From NCBI GenBank assembly GCA_020444175.1, contig JAHLLM010000022.1, positions 18,028-82,027 of the forward strand: DNA of 64,000 nucleotides. Reading direction: 5' to 3'. The position numbers and the translations under genes were made by a program. Within the stretch, counting starts at the first letter, position 1. Each line of letters starts with the position of its first letter. Of the stretch, positions 34,892 to 45,218 are shown piece by piece. A model generated the notes under the pieces. It ran no database searches. It worked only from the letters and a program-made list of their open reading frames with translations, and was not told where the DNA came from. The DNA comes from Desulfobulbaceae bacterium. GTDB taxonomy: Bacteria; Desulfobacterota; Desulfobulbia; Desulfobulbales; SURF-16.

Positions 34892-35269
34892 TTAGCGCTT
34901 GACCTGAATTATTTGTTCAGCTCGCCGCATACCGTCCAGCGCTTCCTTATAAAGCGCTTCCGAAACAGCCGAAGACGCAGCAAAAGAAAACTGCTGATGA
35001 GCCAACTCGAAGCGTGACTGATCCATATACTGCATTCCCCGCTCATAACAGCTCCATGCGTATTGATCCAGAGCCTGAAGCCCCGCACTTTCAGTATACT
35101 GCCCCTGCTGTTTTGCCGAAAAAAGGGAACATCCGCCGCTGCCCAGCAATGCCAAAATACAGATAACCCAAACGCCAACACCCCGCAGCCTCACTGCCTT
35201 ATTTTTTACCTGCAAACCCGCTCTGTTCTTCTTCCCTGGCAACTTTATCACTTTCTTTCCCATTGTCAT
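34892..35269 (-). CDS. Small lipoprotein with TPR-like helices
   Basis: The 125-residue protein has a basic N-terminus, a hydrophobic segment (VGVWVICILALLGSGGC) and a lipobox-like Cys at 47, which is late because of the long n-region. The rest is helical and repeat-like (YERGMQYMDQSRFELAHQQFSFAASSAVSEALYKEALDGM), consistent with a single TPR pair. The start at 35269 lies just after the upstream FlgO-type gene. Its role is unknown but position ties it to the FlgO-type cluster. Confidence 0.7.
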   Translation of the reverse strand: MTMGKKVIKLPGKKNRAGLQVKNKAVRLRGVGVWVICILALLGSGGCSLFSAKQQGQYTESAGLQALDQYAWSCYERGMQYMDQSRFELAHQQFSFAASSAVSEALYKEALDGMRRAEQIIQVKR

Positions 35270-35275
35270 GCGCCT

Positions 35276-36043
35276 TTACTCCGGGGCGATTTCAGAAAAA
35301 CCATGCAGCTCGACAAAGGTTCCCCGCTTTGGAGGTATTGCCTCATCCGCCAGAAGCCCTCCCACAAAATTATTGACAGGAAAGGCCATGGTGCCGCTTG
35401 ACAGCACCAAACCATCATGCTGCTGCAATAACCTGGAACTCACGACCACCTGCCCGTCACTTACCGTGTACGTTCCGACAACCACAGCCTGGGCGTCCTG
35501 CACATAGCTGAGTTGCGACATGTTCCGCGACAAACTGTATTCACCATACCCTTCACTGATCTGCAAAGCCGGAGTCATACGCACTTCAACAACGTCAAAA
35601 CCGAGCCTCTGCAACTCACTTATCATCAGCTCAGATATCGCCCTGCCCAGACCTGACGTTTTATACAGTTGATTGAGATTCACAAAAGTGCTGACAACAA
35701 TACGACTCTCTTCATCAACAGGCTCCTTGGAGTGGGCAAGAAGCTGGCGGGAAAGTTCCCGAACCTGAAGTTTAAGCTCAGTGGCCTGCTCAACGGGAAC
35801 AGCCTCCAGTGTATCATTCCCACTTCCCCTATTAAAAATTGCCGTCAAGGCGCTGAGCCATTTATTCTTTTTGTCAGGATAAAAAATACGACCAGTCCTG
35901 TAGACATAATCTCCACCAACCTGCTGAGGATAACTGTAACCATAACCAGCCTCTTCCCCTGCCTCTGCGGTCCATGACGGACCAGAGATTATCGCTGCCA
36001 TCACGCAGAATACGACGAACACTGTCATTATCATGTATTTCAT
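35276..36043 (-). CDS. FlgO-family outer-membrane protein (first copy)
   Basis: The 255-residue protein has an N-terminal signal peptide (MIMTVFVVFCVMAAIISGPSWTAEA) without a lipobox. A linker of about 90 residues follows, then a FlgO domain: RIVVSTFVNLNQLYKTSGLGRAISELMISELQRLGFDVVEVR, GEYSLSRNMSQL and AVVVGTYTVSDGQVVVSSRLL. GAGGA before ATG 36043 supports the start. It heads the FlgO part of the cluster, with the TPR-like lipoprotein gene 6 bases downstream. It is likely exported to the periplasm or outer membrane. Confidence 0.85.
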   Translation of the reverse strand: MKYMIMTVFVVFCVMAAIISGPSWTAEAGEEAGYGYSYPQQVGGDYVYRTGRIFYPDKKNKWLSALTAIFNRGSGNDTLEAVPVEQATELKLQVRELSRQLLAHSKEPVDEESRIVVSTFVNLNQLYKTSGLGRAISELMISELQRLGFDVVEVRMTPALQISEGYGEYSLSRNMSQLSYVQDAQAVVVGTYTVSDGQVVVSSRLLQQHDGLVLSSGTMAFPVNNFVGGLLADEAIPPKRGTFVELHGFSEIAPE

Positions 36044-36081
36044 CAGTTCCTCTTTAAATACCTTGAATTTCACGAGTCATA

Positions 36082-36351
36082 TTATTGCTGAAAAGCCGGC
36101 TTGTTAAAATGATACTGTCCATATTCATCACTGACACTCTCCCGGTTCGACCCAGAGGCTCCGGGCCTGGAAATTTGTTCCGAAGCAGAAAGCTCGGCAG
36201 GATAGATGACCGGAACTTCTGCCCTGTCTTCTTTTCCAGACACAAGAAAATCAATTCCGTCCGGCATCAGAGAGGCCAGATTATTATTCGCGCTGCAACC
36301 GGACAGCAGGAGAAATAACAGACCTATTATGGTTGTGTTTTGTATTTTCAT
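36082..36351 (-). CDS. Small lipoprotein, unknown function
   Basis: An 89-residue protein with a clean lipobox (LLFLLLSGC, Cys19) followed by a short polar, probably disordered tail rich in Ser, Glu and Pro. It is the first gene of the five-gene minus-strand envelope cluster, 38 bases before the FlgO-type gene. No domain was recognised. Confidence 0.75.
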   Translation of the reverse strand: MKIQNTTIIGLLFLLLSGCSANNNLASLMPDGIDFLVSGKEDRAEVPVIYPAELSASEQISRPGASGSNRESVSDEYGQYHFNKPAFQQ

Positions 36352-36836
36352 ATGTCAAAAAAAAGAAACTCGCCCAAAGTCCTGAAACAAACCACCCACC
36401 AAGTAACCTGTGTATCGTTGGCGGATGAATATTTTTTCACTCATTTATGGATCTCAAGACGAAACCGTCAAAAAAAAGTCAGCTAGTCAGCCAGCCAACA
36501 CCTGCCTGAGAGTATTTTTTTCCGGGCAAAGGTGAAAAAATCCATTTAACGCATGTCCGGCAGGGCAATATTTACCTAGCTCCCATTCATCTTATCGTCT
36601 GGCAACAAAACTTTGCATTTCCCGTGCCGATAGTCACGGAAAGAGGAAAAATACACAGCGAATACAGTGTATTTGAAGATAAAATTTCCTATCCCACAGC
36701 GTTCCAAGACAGCGCCAAGAACTCCTTTCCCAATGACTTCAACTAAAAACTCTTGCCAAACCGGACAAACGGATTATATTTAATAGGTTTAGATATCCAC
36801 ATCATCAACAATTTTAGCAGGAGGCGCTGTCATATT
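36352..36836. other. Intergenic region upstream of lipoprotein cluster and rpoZ
   Basis: 485 bases between divergent units. It holds the promoters for the FlgO-type cluster (minus) and rpoZ (plus). A CCGTG/CACGG hairpin occurs near 36628-36645. No gene, tRNA or known riboswitch was seen. Confidence 0.45.
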
Positions 36837-37103
36837 ATGGCACGTATTACCGTAGAAGACTGTTTAAGCCAGATAGGTAAAGATAATCGCTTTGTCTTGA
36901 TCCACCTTGCCGTTGAGAGGGTCAAACAACACCGCAGAGGCCAACCATTCCTTACCAAAGGAAAAAACAAGGAAATCGTCATGTCCTTGCGGGAAATTGC
37001 AGCAGGCGAAGTAAATTTTGATAACATTAAGGAATTCAACAAGGCCCAAGCTAAGGAAGAACAACTTGAAGACGCAGAAAAACCCACTGATGCAGCAGCA
37101 TAG
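36837..37103 (+). CDS. rpoZ: RNA polymerase omega subunit
   Basis: The 88-residue protein begins MARITVEDCLSQIGKDNRFV, then LIHLAVERVKQ and GKNKEIVMSLREIAAGEVNF, as in RpoZ. It supports folding of beta-prime and binding of ppGpp in some bacteria. The start is set at 36837, where the omega homology begins, with AGGAGG 12 bases upstream; the frame is open further left but without homology. dnaJ follows after 31 bases. Confidence 0.95.
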   Translation: MARITVEDCLSQIGKDNRFVLIHLAVERVKQHRRGQPFLTKGKNKEIVMSLREIAAGEVNFDNIKEFNKAQAKEEQLEDAEKPTDAAA

Positions 37104-37134
37104 TGGAACTGCTGGCCTGTGTAATTAAATAAAG

Positions 37135-38253
<1,119 letters not shown>

Positions 38254-38256
38254 AGT

Positions 38257-38754
38257 ATGAGTAAGAATTCAACAAAAAAAGAATTCAGTCATTTTGATCA
38301 GACCGGCAACGCCCGCATGGTCGATGTCAGCCAGAAAACTGACACCGTCCGCAAGGCCGTGGCCCATGGCAGCATTTCCATGACAGCTGAGTGCTTTGCG
38401 CTTATTCGCAGTGCATCAATAAGCAAAGGGGATGTACTTGGAGTTGCGCGGTTGGCAGGTATCATGGCCGCTAAAAAAGTAGGTGACCTTATTCCGCTCA
38501 CCCACCCTCTTCCAATTACTAAAGCTGAAGTTGATTTCAGCCTTGATGAGGTAAAAAGTACCATACATATTACCGCCACCGTTGGCATTACCGGCAAAAC
38601 CGGTGTGGAAATGGAGGCATTAACGGCCGTATCTATTGCAGCTTTGACCATTTACGACATGTGCAAAGCGGTTGACAAATCGATGGTCATAAGCGACATC
38701 AAACTGTTATCCAAATCAGGCGGTAAAAGTGGCAATTATATACGCAAGAACTAG
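38257..38754 (+). CDS. moaC: MoaC, cyclic pyranopterin monophosphate synthase
   Basis: MoaC completes the first stage of molybdenum cofactor synthesis, making cyclic pyranopterin monophosphate from the MoaA product. The 165-residue protein shows [33 protein letters not shown] (usually LIPLCHPL) and [14 protein letters not shown] with the catalytic Asp and Lys. It is packed 3 bases after dnaJ and 29 before the DksA-like gene. moaA was not seen nearby. Confidence 0.96.
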   Translation: MSKNSTKKEFSHFDQTGNARMVDVSQKTDTVRKAVAHGSISMTAECFALIRSASISKGDVLGVARLAGIMAAKKVGDLIPLTHPLPITKAEVDFSLDEVKSTIHITATVGITGKTGVEMEALTAVSIAALTIYDMCKAVDKSMVISDIKLLSKSGGKSGNYIRKN

Positions 38755-38783
38755 GAAAAAAGCTTATTTGGGAGACCAACGCC

Positions 38784-39146
38784 ATGAACGATGAACAATT
38801 GGCCTACTTTAAAAAGAAATTACAGGATATGAGCAAGGACCTTTTATCCGAAGCAAATAAGACAATTACGGAAATGACCGACGGAGGCAATAATTATCCG
38901 GATCCGACCGATCGCGCCAGTGCGGAATCAGATCGCAATTTTGAACTGCGCATCCGTGATCGCGAAAGGAAACTGCTTACCAAAATTAAAGAGGCCATGG
39001 AGCGCATTGAGAACGATGATTACGGTGTATGTGAAGCATGCGGAGACGATATCGGAGAGGCAAGGCTTGAGGCCCGTCCGGTGACAACACTCTGTATTGC
39101 CTGCAAAACCAAGCAGGAGAATTACGAAAAAGCCAAGGCAAGTTGA
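38784..39146 (+). CDS. dksA: DksA/TraR-family RNA polymerase-binding protein
   Basis: The 120-residue protein has a coiled coil with the acidic tip DPTDRASAESDR (DxxDxA motif). A C4 zinc finger, CEACGDDIGEARLEARPVTTLCIAC, follows. Such proteins enter the polymerase secondary channel and act with ppGpp on transcription. The proximity of rpoZ, 1.7 kb upstream in the same gene string, is of interest because omega can form part of a ppGpp site. It is slightly shorter than E. coli DksA (151). Confidence 0.93.
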   Translation: MNDEQLAYFKKKLQDMSKDLLSEANKTITEMTDGGNNYPDPTDRASAESDRNFELRIRDRERKLLTKIKEAMERIENDDYGVCEACGDDIGEARLEARPVTTLCIACKTKQENYEKAKAS

Positions 39147-39193
39147 TTACAGCCTGCATCCGTTAACCTCTCACTTATAAAGAAGCTTGCACA

Positions 39194-40192
39194 ATGCCAG
39201 AACTTCGAAAAGACCCTATCCTTGGCCGCTGGATTATAATTGCCAAAGAACGGGGAAAAAGACCGACAGACTTCATTGTTGAACAGAGCAGCAGCAAGGG
39301 AGGTTTCTGCCCTCTCTGCCCGGGGAACGAAAAAACCACCCCGCCTGAAGTGCTCAGTTATGGCGATGCCAACCATATGCCCAACACTCCCGGCTGGACG
39401 CTCCGTGTTGTGCCGAATAAGTATCCTGCCCTTGTGATCGAAGGAGAGCTGGACAAGGAAGGTGAAGGCATTTATGACAAAATGAATGGCATCGGGGCCC
39501 ACGAAGTTATTATTGAATCGCCGAATCACGACGAGGCTTTTGCCCAACTTCCGCCACTGCGACTCATCCATGTTCTCCAGGCCTTCCGGGACCGGACCAT
39601 AGACCTTGGCCGCGATCCACGCTTCAAATATGTGATGGTTTTTAAAAATTTCGGCAAGGCAGCCGGAGCATCTCTGGAACATTCACATTCCCAGCTTGTG
39701 GCTTTGCCAATTGTGCCCAGGATGGTTGTGTCTGAAATTGACGGCAGCCTCTCCTATTATAAATACAAAGAACGCTGCATCTTCTGTGATATTATCCGCC
39801 AGGAACTGAAACTTGAGGAAAGGGTTGTCTGCCAAAACGATTACTTTCTGACGATCACCCCCTATGCTCCCCGGTCTCCCTTTGAAATGTGGATTTTGCC
39901 TAAAAAGCATAACTCCTCATATATCACACAGAGCGATGAATCCTTTCAGGCGCTTGCCGCCATTTTTTCCGAATCAATGCGTCGCCTGAATGGCTGTATT
40001 CCCAATGTGCCATATAACTTTGTCCTGCACGCAGCGCCTCTGCGCTCGGAACCTCTGGAACATTACCACTGGCACTTTGAGATCATGCCCAAACTTACTC
40101 AGATTGCCGGTTTCGAGTGGGGTTCAGGTTTTTACATCAACCCGACTCCGCCCGAAGATGCAGCCCGCTTCCTCAGAGAGGCCAAGGTATGA
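39194..40192 (+). CDS. galT: Galactose-1-phosphate uridylyltransferase
   Basis: The 332-residue protein belongs to the HIT-like GalT family. The active-site region is GASLEHSHSQLVALPIVP, with the nucleophilic His in HSHSQ (HPHGQ in E. coli), and a second His motif is HYHWHFEIMPKL. Four zinc ligands are suggested by CPLCPG and CIFCDI. It exchanges UMP between UDP-glucose and galactose-1-phosphate. ADP-glucose phosphorylase is a related alternative, since other galactose genes are absent here. Confidence 0.88.
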   Translation: MPELRKDPILGRWIIIAKERGKRPTDFIVEQSSSKGGFCPLCPGNEKTTPPEVLSYGDANHMPNTPGWTLRVVPNKYPALVIEGELDKEGEGIYDKMNGIGAHEVIIESPNHDEAFAQLPPLRLIHVLQAFRDRTIDLGRDPRFKYVMVFKNFGKAAGASLEHSHSQLVALPIVPRMVVSEIDGSLSYYKYKERCIFCDIIRQELKLEERVVCQNDYFLTITPYAPRSPFEMWILPKKHNSSYITQSDESFQALAAIFSESMRRLNGCIPNVPYNFVLHAAPLRSEPLEHYHWHFEIMPKLTQIAGFEWGSGFYINPTPPEDAARFLREAKV

Positions 40193-40259
40193 TACGTATT
40201 GCCTGCGTTAAACCCAGGAATTTTTATTTCAGTTCAGCATTTTCCAAAACAGGTGTCCA

Positions 40260-40610
40260 ATGAAAAAAATATTACTTGTTGATGACGAAGAAAGTATCCA
40301 TCTCCTCTACAGGGAAGAACTGGAAGAAGAAGGCTATGAAGTCCACTCTGCTCTTTCGGGTGAAGAAGCCTTGGACAAATTAAAAATCATTGCTCCGGAC
40401 CTTGTTGTACTGGACATTAACATGCCAGGCATGAACGGCATAGATGTGCTGCGCCGCCTGAAAGAAATTAACCCGGAACTTCCTGTTATTCTCAGTTCAG
40501 CATACCAGGAATTCAAGCAGGATCTCGCATCCTGGGCTTCAGACGACTATATCGTCAAGTCATCCAATCTGGATGAATTGAAGAATGCTGTCAAAAAGCA
40601 TCTTGCCTGA
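40260..40610 (+). CDS. Single-domain response regulator (CheY-like receiver)
   Basis: The 116-residue receiver domain shows KKILLVDDEES, the phospho-acceptor Asp in LVVLDINMPGMNG, the Ser switch in VILSSAY and the conserved Lys in DYIVKSS. There is no output domain. It may be a CheY-like shuttle or a sporadic regulator; no cognate kinase is adjacent, and the chemotaxis operon lies 22 kb away with no cheY of its own. The start 40260 follows a GGTGTCC site. Confidence 0.92.
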   Translation: MKKILLVDDEESIHLLYREELEEEGYEVHSALSGEEALDKLKIIAPDLVVLDINMPGMNGIDVLRRLKEINPELPVILSSAYQEFKQDLASWASDDYIVKSSNLDELKNAVKKHLA

Positions 40611-40635
40611 GCCGTATCTTGACAGTATTTATAAA

Positions 40636-41445
40636 ATGAAGGACATCCAGAGTCTGCGGGACCATCGACGCATCAACATAAAAAAAGTTGGCGTTAAAGA
40701 CATTTCCTATCCCATTACGGTGCTCGACAGGGCAAAAAAGGTGCAAAAAACTGTGGCCAAGGTCAACATGTACGTTAACCTCCCCCACCAGTTCAAAGGC
40801 ACACATATGAGCCGCTTCATTGAGATCCTCAACCACTTTCACGGGGACATCAACCTGAGAAGTTTTCAGCTTATTTTGGAAGAAACAAAAAGCAAGCTGC
40901 AGGCTGAAGCTGCTCACATGGAAATCGAATTTCCATATTTTTTTAAAAAAAAATCAAGCACCGATGCTAAAACGGAACTTGTGGAATACCATTGCAAAAT
41001 GCATGGTTCCCTGGAAGGAAGTGACGACCTGACGTTAGAAATCGCCGTGCCTATTTCTCCTCCTGTTCCGGTGCAGTCGCATTCCGGCCTACCGGAATCC
41101 CTGGGACACTGGGGAGTGGCCAACATCTGTCTTCGCTTCAAGCATTTTATCTGGATGGAACAACTCATAGAAATGGTGGAAGATGTCACCTCGCATGACT
41201 TGAAGTGGTCTTTATCGTCAGTAAAACCGGCTGAATATTCCCTGTCAGTTGAAAAAATTGCAAAGGATCTTGGCCAAAAGCTTTCAAGTCATGCAAATAT
41301 CAGCTGGTGTTCCGTTACCGTTGAGAATTTTTGCCAAGGATTCAGCACCTTTGCAACCATCGAATGGCCTGAAAACAGCCAAACGCAAACCCATATAACC
41401 AACAAGAAAAGCACAGCAGAGCTTGATAAAATTCTTGGAGGTTGA
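40636..41445 (+). CDS. FolE2-like protein lacking the catalytic and metal-binding residues
   Basis: About 269 residues align from end to end with FolE2 (GTP cyclohydrolase I, type IB). The N-terminal half is well conserved: VGVKDISYPITVLDRA, VNMYVNLPHQFKGTHMSRFI and EFPYFFKK. At the active site the family's VPV...CPCSK...HNQR is replaced by VPISPPVPVQ and GHWGVANICLRF without any gap, so both Cys of the CPC motif are Val (V144, V146). The C-terminal metal-binding ESIHNH is replaced by CQGFSTF. The fold is probably kept while cyclohydrolase activity is lost. The frame opens at 40585, overlapping the receiver gene, but Met at 40636 matches the family start. Confidence 0.85.
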   Translation: MKDIQSLRDHRRINIKKVGVKDISYPITVLDRAKKVQKTVAKVNMYVNLPHQFKGTHMSRFIEILNHFHGDINLRSFQLILEETKSKLQAEAAHMEIEFPYFFKKKSSTDAKTELVEYHCKMHGSLEGSDDLTLEIAVPISPPVPVQSHSGLPESLGHWGVANICLRFKHFIWMEQLIEMVEDVTSHDLKWSLSSVKPAEYSLSVEKIAKDLGQKLSSHANISWCSVTVENFCQGFSTFATIEWPENSQTQTHITNKKSTAELDKILGG

Positions 41446-41539
41446 CCATATTACTATTATTCAATCAATTACAGGTTGAGTTGCACCAACTTGTTGTTAA
41501 CGCATAAGAATCCAATCAAACATAAATAGACCAAGGCCC

Positions 41540-43615
41540 ATGGACAACGAACTTTTACTCGAAATCGGCACAGAGGAAATCCCTGCAGGCTATATTCAGC
41601 CCGCCCTGAAATTCTTGAAAGAAAGGATGACCAGTATCTTACAGGAACTCACCCTTTCCTTTGATACCATTGAAACAGCCGCAACTCCACGTCGTCTCAC
41701 CCTCTGCGTTTCCGGCCTGATCTCCGAGCAGCCTGATCGAAAAGAAGAAGTCATGGGTCCACCTAAAAAAGCGGCCTTTGACAACAATAATCAGCCAACC
41801 AAGGCTGCCCTCGGGTTTGCTGCGTCACGCGGAGCCTCCCTTGAAGATGTGCAGATTGTCACGACACCAAAAGGCGAATATCTTATGCTTGTGCAGGAGC
41901 ATAAAGGTGAAAAAACCTCTGACCTTCTCGGCCGACTTCTTCCTGAATTCATCCTCTCCGTGCCTTTCCCCAAATCAATGCACTGGGGGAGCTATAAAGA
42001 AAATTTTGCCCGGCCCATTCAGTGGCTTCTCTGTCTTTTTGAAGGCAAAGTAGTCGAATTTTCAATTAATGATCTCTCTGCAGGAAAGACCACAAGGGGG
42101 CATCGATTTATGGCCCCGGAATTAATTGAAATCAAAGACTTTAATGACTACAAAAAAGGTCTGCGCAATCATTTTGTCCTGGCCGATATCGATGAGCGCC
42201 GAGAGCTGGTAAGCCGGGAAGTAACCAAGGCAGCATCAGAGTCTGGTGGCGCTATCGTTCCGGACGACGAACTGCTTGACACGGTAACCAATCTGGTTGA
42301 ACTGCCGGTGGGTGTGGGCGGCACATTTGATGAGAAATTTCTCGCCCTCCCGAAAGAAGTGCTTATCACATCAATGCGTGTACATCAAAAATATTTCACT
42401 GTCAGCAAACCGGACGGCTCGCTTCTGTCTTACTTTGTTGCGGTTAACAATACGGACATTAAGGACAAAACCATGGCCGCGGCTGGTCATGAAAGAGTAT
42501 TAAGGGCTCGTCTGGAAGATGCGCTTTTCTTTTTTAACGAAGACAAGCAGCGCAAACTTGAAGACCGTCTGCAAGACCTCTCCGGAGTCGTTTTCCAGGC
42601 GCAGCTTGGTTCCATGCTGGAAAAAACGGAGCGCATTGAAAAGCTCGTCGCATTCTTGTGTGAAAAAGTCGCCCCTGAAAAAAGCCAGACTGCTCTTCGC
42701 GCGGCCAGACTGTGCAAAACAGATCTCGTCACAGACATGGTGGGCGAATTTCCTTCTCTGCAAGGGGTAATGGGAAAGTACTATGCACTTCTTGAGGGTG
42801 AAGACGAAGAGACGGCCACTGCCATCAGCGAACATTATCTTCCCCTGAGAGCGGACAGCGCTCTGCCCGAAGGTATTGCCGGGGCACTTGTCAGCCTGGC
42901 AGACCGCCTTGACACTCTTGCCGGCTGTTTCGGTATCGGCAAAGTCCCCACAGGCACCACTGATCCCTATGGGCTCCGCAGACACTCCCTGGCCGTGCTT
43001 CACATCTTAGGCGGACATGGCTTGCCGCTCTCTCTTCCGGAATCCATTCAGATGGCACTTGAGCTCTACGGAGACAAACTGACTGAGGACAGAGAAAAAT
43101 CGACCGCAGCAATCCTTGATTTTATCAAGGGTCGCTACATGAACGATCTTATAGCCAAAGGACTTCCACAGGAAGCTGTAGAAGCTGTTCTGTCCACTTC
43201 TTTTGACAATATAGTCGATTGCCGCAAACGCATTGACGCCCTCATTGCCATAAGCTCCCAGGAAACATTCACTCTTCTGGCCGGTGCCTTTAAAAGAGTC
43301 AGAAATATCATCAAGGGCCAAAACCAGACAGTTATCCAGGAGCAATACCTGCAGGAAGAGGCGGAAAAGAAACTCTATGCGGTTTACCAGGATGTGGAAG
43401 AGAAAGTGAAGCCGCTTATCAAGGAAAGTCGCTACGAGGAGGCCCTTGCTCAAATTCTTGAAATGAAAGAACCGGTTGACAGCTTTTTTGATACTGTCAT
43501 GGTTATGAGTGAGGATGAAAACCTGAAAAACAACAGGCTTGCCCTGCTCTCCGTCATTGCCACGCTTTTCCTGCGTATCGGTGACTTCTCGAAGATGTAC
43601 ACCTTGAAAGCGTAG
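41540..43615 (+). CDS. glyS: Glycyl-tRNA synthetase beta subunit
   Basis: The 691-residue beta chain of the alpha2-beta2 enzyme charges tRNA-Gly. The N-terminus LLLEIGTEEIPAGYIQPAL and the motifs LPFPKSMHWGS, TRGHRF and KVPTGTTDPYGLRRHSLA are typical. A C-terminal DALR-type anticodon-binding region follows. The alpha-subunit gene glyQ normally sits directly upstream but here the FolE2-like gene occupies that place, with 94 bases between, so glyQ must be elsewhere. AAGG before ATG 41540 supports the start. Confidence 0.96.
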   Translation: MDNELLLEIGTEEIPAGYIQPALKFLKERMTSILQELTLSFDTIETAATPRRLTLCVSGLISEQPDRKEEVMGPPKKAAFDNNNQPTKAALGFAASRGASLEDVQIVTTPKGEYLMLVQEHKGEKTSDLLGRLLPEFILSVPFPKSMHWGSYKENFARPIQWLLCLFEGKVVEFSINDLSAGKTTRGHRFMAPELIEIKDFNDYKKGLRNHFVLADIDERRELVSREVTKAASESGGAIVPDDELLDTVTNLVELPVGVGGTFDEKFLALPKEVLITSMRVHQKYFTVSKPDGSLLSYFVAVNNTDIKDKTMAAAGHERVLRARLEDALFFFNEDKQRKLEDRLQDLSGVVFQAQLGSMLEKTERIEKLVAFLCEKVAPEKSQTALRAARLCKTDLVTDMVGEFPSLQGVMGKYYALLEGEDEETATAISEHYLPLRADSALPEGIAGALVSLADRLDTLAGCFGIGKVPTGTTDPYGLRRHSLAVLHILGGHGLPLSLPESIQMALELYGDKLTEDREKSTAAILDFIKGRYMNDLIAKGLPQEAVEAVLSTSFDNIVDCRKRIDALIAISSQETFTLLAGAFKRVRNIIKGQNQTVIQEQYLQEEAEKKLYAVYQDVEEKVKPLIKESRYEEALAQILEMKEPVDSFFDTVMVMSEDENLKNNRLALLSVIATLFLRIGDFSKMYTLKA

Positions 43616-43651
43616 TTTGCATGTAAGACGTGAGAAAGTGGGGAGTATGAA

Positions 43652-44905
43652 TCAGAGCGCTGAATAGAAATGCTGCATCTCAAGCAAAGCCCTTTCATAA
43701 AACAAGGGCAGATCTTCAAAAAAATCCTCTGCGTAGCCAGCTATCTGAATCACTTCACCCCACTCACCCCGCTCATAACTTTGAGCTAGCTTGAGAATCG
43801 GGCTGAGAGCTGTTTTCTTGTCCCCAACCAGGGTATGGACAATGGTCGCGGACAGGTTCAACTCTCTCAAAAGAACATTCATGGGCTGGTCCAGTATAAC
43901 ATCAAGCAGGGAAAACATTCCGACGGTATAGCAGGAAGCCGCGAAATCCCCGCCTTTTCCCATTTTTTCCCCTACCTGTTCACAGAAGCGAGCCCGCAAA
44001 AGGGTAAGACGCAGCAACTCCACCGGTTTTTCATCAGCCATATAGGAAAGCATCATCAGACTGAGCCATTTGCGCAGTGTCTGTTCTCCAATCAAGGCAA
44101 CAGCTCTCTGCAATGAAGTCACTTCAACCCTCCTCCTCATAGCTGCCGAATTCACGTATTTAAGCAATTTAAAGGATAGGGAAACATCCCGGGAAACAAA
44201 CTCCGTTATTTTTTTAAAATCAAAATTTTTATCTTCGATGGCACGAAGAATCTGCAGGTATTGCAATTTTGAACCAGGAATATCACGGCCCTGAATAATA
44301 TTCGGTTTACTGAAAAAATAGCCCTGGAAAAGTGTAAAACCCATGTCCTTGACAGCTTCGTACTCCTCCCTTGTTTCAACTTTTTCAGCCAGCAGCAGAA
44401 CCTTATACGATTCGAGCCGCCGCACCTCCTGCTCCAACTCTTTAAGGGTCAAGGCCTGAATATCAAACTTGATTATATGGGCAATTTCGACAAGAGGTTG
44501 AAATTCTTTACTAAAAACATAATCATCAAGAGCCAGGATATATCCTTTTGCCACTATGTCCTGGCAGGCAGAGATGATCTCGCGGGTGACCCGCACATCT
44601 TCAAGAACCTCAGCCACGGTGATTTCACGGGGAAAAAGCGTTGCATATTCCTTTAAGAGCATATCATCGGTGAAATTAATAAAGGCCTTTTTCCCTTCTG
44701 TAATTTTGCTGATTCCAATAAGGGAAAAAGAATTGGCGATAAGTTTTGAGGTGGCGGTGTCTCCGTCCTGGTTTGGATCAAAAAAATTATCCAGTCCTGA
44801 CCGAAAAAGAAGTTCATAGCCATAGACTCGAAGTGAACGCTTAAAAATTGGTTGCCTGGCAACAAAAATTCGGTTTGAGCTTTGCGGAGGACCCGGGGCG
44901 GGCAT
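43652..44905 (-). CDS. EAL-HDOD protein (YuxH-like), c-di-GMP-type signalling
   Basis: A 417-residue protein with an N-terminal EAL domain and a C-terminal HDOD domain. The EAL part opens with FVARQPIFKRSLRVYGYELLFR, with ELL in place of EAL. It keeps some metal-site elements (VAEVLEDV, LALDDYV, IKFDIQAL, LLAEKVET). The HDOD part covers FVSRDVSLSFKLLKYVNSAAM onward. YuxH-like proteins often have no phosphodiesterase activity and act as sensors. AAGGAT lies 7 bases before ATG 44905. It converges on glyS and is one of three HDOD/HD-GYP-type signalling genes in the window. Confidence 0.88.
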   Translation of the reverse strand: MPAPGPPQSSNRIFVARQPIFKRSLRVYGYELLFRSGLDNFFDPNQDGDTATSKLIANSFSLIGISKITEGKKAFINFTDDMLLKEYATLFPREITVAEVLEDVRVTREIISACQDIVAKGYILALDDYVFSKEFQPLVEIAHIIKFDIQALTLKELEQEVRRLESYKVLLLAEKVETREEYEAVKDMGFTLFQGYFFSKPNIIQGRDIPGSKLQYLQILRAIEDKNFDFKKITEFVSRDVSLSFKLLKYVNSAAMRRRVEVTSLQRAVALIGEQTLRKWLSLMMLSYMADEKPVELLRLTLLRARFCEQVGEKMGKGGDFAASCYTVGMFSLLDVILDQPMNVLLRELNLSATIVHTLVGDKKTALSPILKLAQSYERGEWGEVIQIAGYAEDFFEDLPLFYERALLEMQHFYSAL

Positions 44906-45218
44906 TGAAGTATCCTTTGTAAAATTTCATACACACTTGTATTCTGATTATAAGAAGCAAACGAGTACGCGTCAAGAAATCAACCAGTGGAATTAACTTA
45001 CTTTAACGTGCTGCACCATTTTAACTTCTCGCTTTGGCAAAATCGTAGAAAAATACGATTTTGTCAGGTTCATACTTCTTGACTTGTGTCTGTCCAGAAA
45101 TAGGTCATTTATGGACAGGCACTGACTTGTTGATATCGTTTCGGCGGATAATCAGCTTCTGTACTTTCTGCGACATCATCAAGTTTTCAAAAAAACAAAG
45201 AAACGAGGTTGACTGCAT
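44906..45218. other. Intergenic region upstream of ald
   Basis: 313 bases between divergent genes. It holds two hairpins: CAAAATCGTA/TACGATTTTG near 45039-45065 and CTGTCCA/TGGACAG near 45088-45118. They may be leader or terminator structures, but no T-run follows either. Confidence 0.4.

Noticed and set aside
36412..36438. Sigma-28-like site for the FlgO cluster (GAAA, 15 bases, AACGATAC on the minus strand)
   Set aside because: Only 3 of 4 and 5 of 8 consensus bases match; such a site is expected by chance in this AT-rich gap.
41446..41539. Possible small RNA between the FolE2-like gene and glyS
   Set aside because: Only a weak CAAGTTG/CAACT pairing was seen, with no promoter or terminator.
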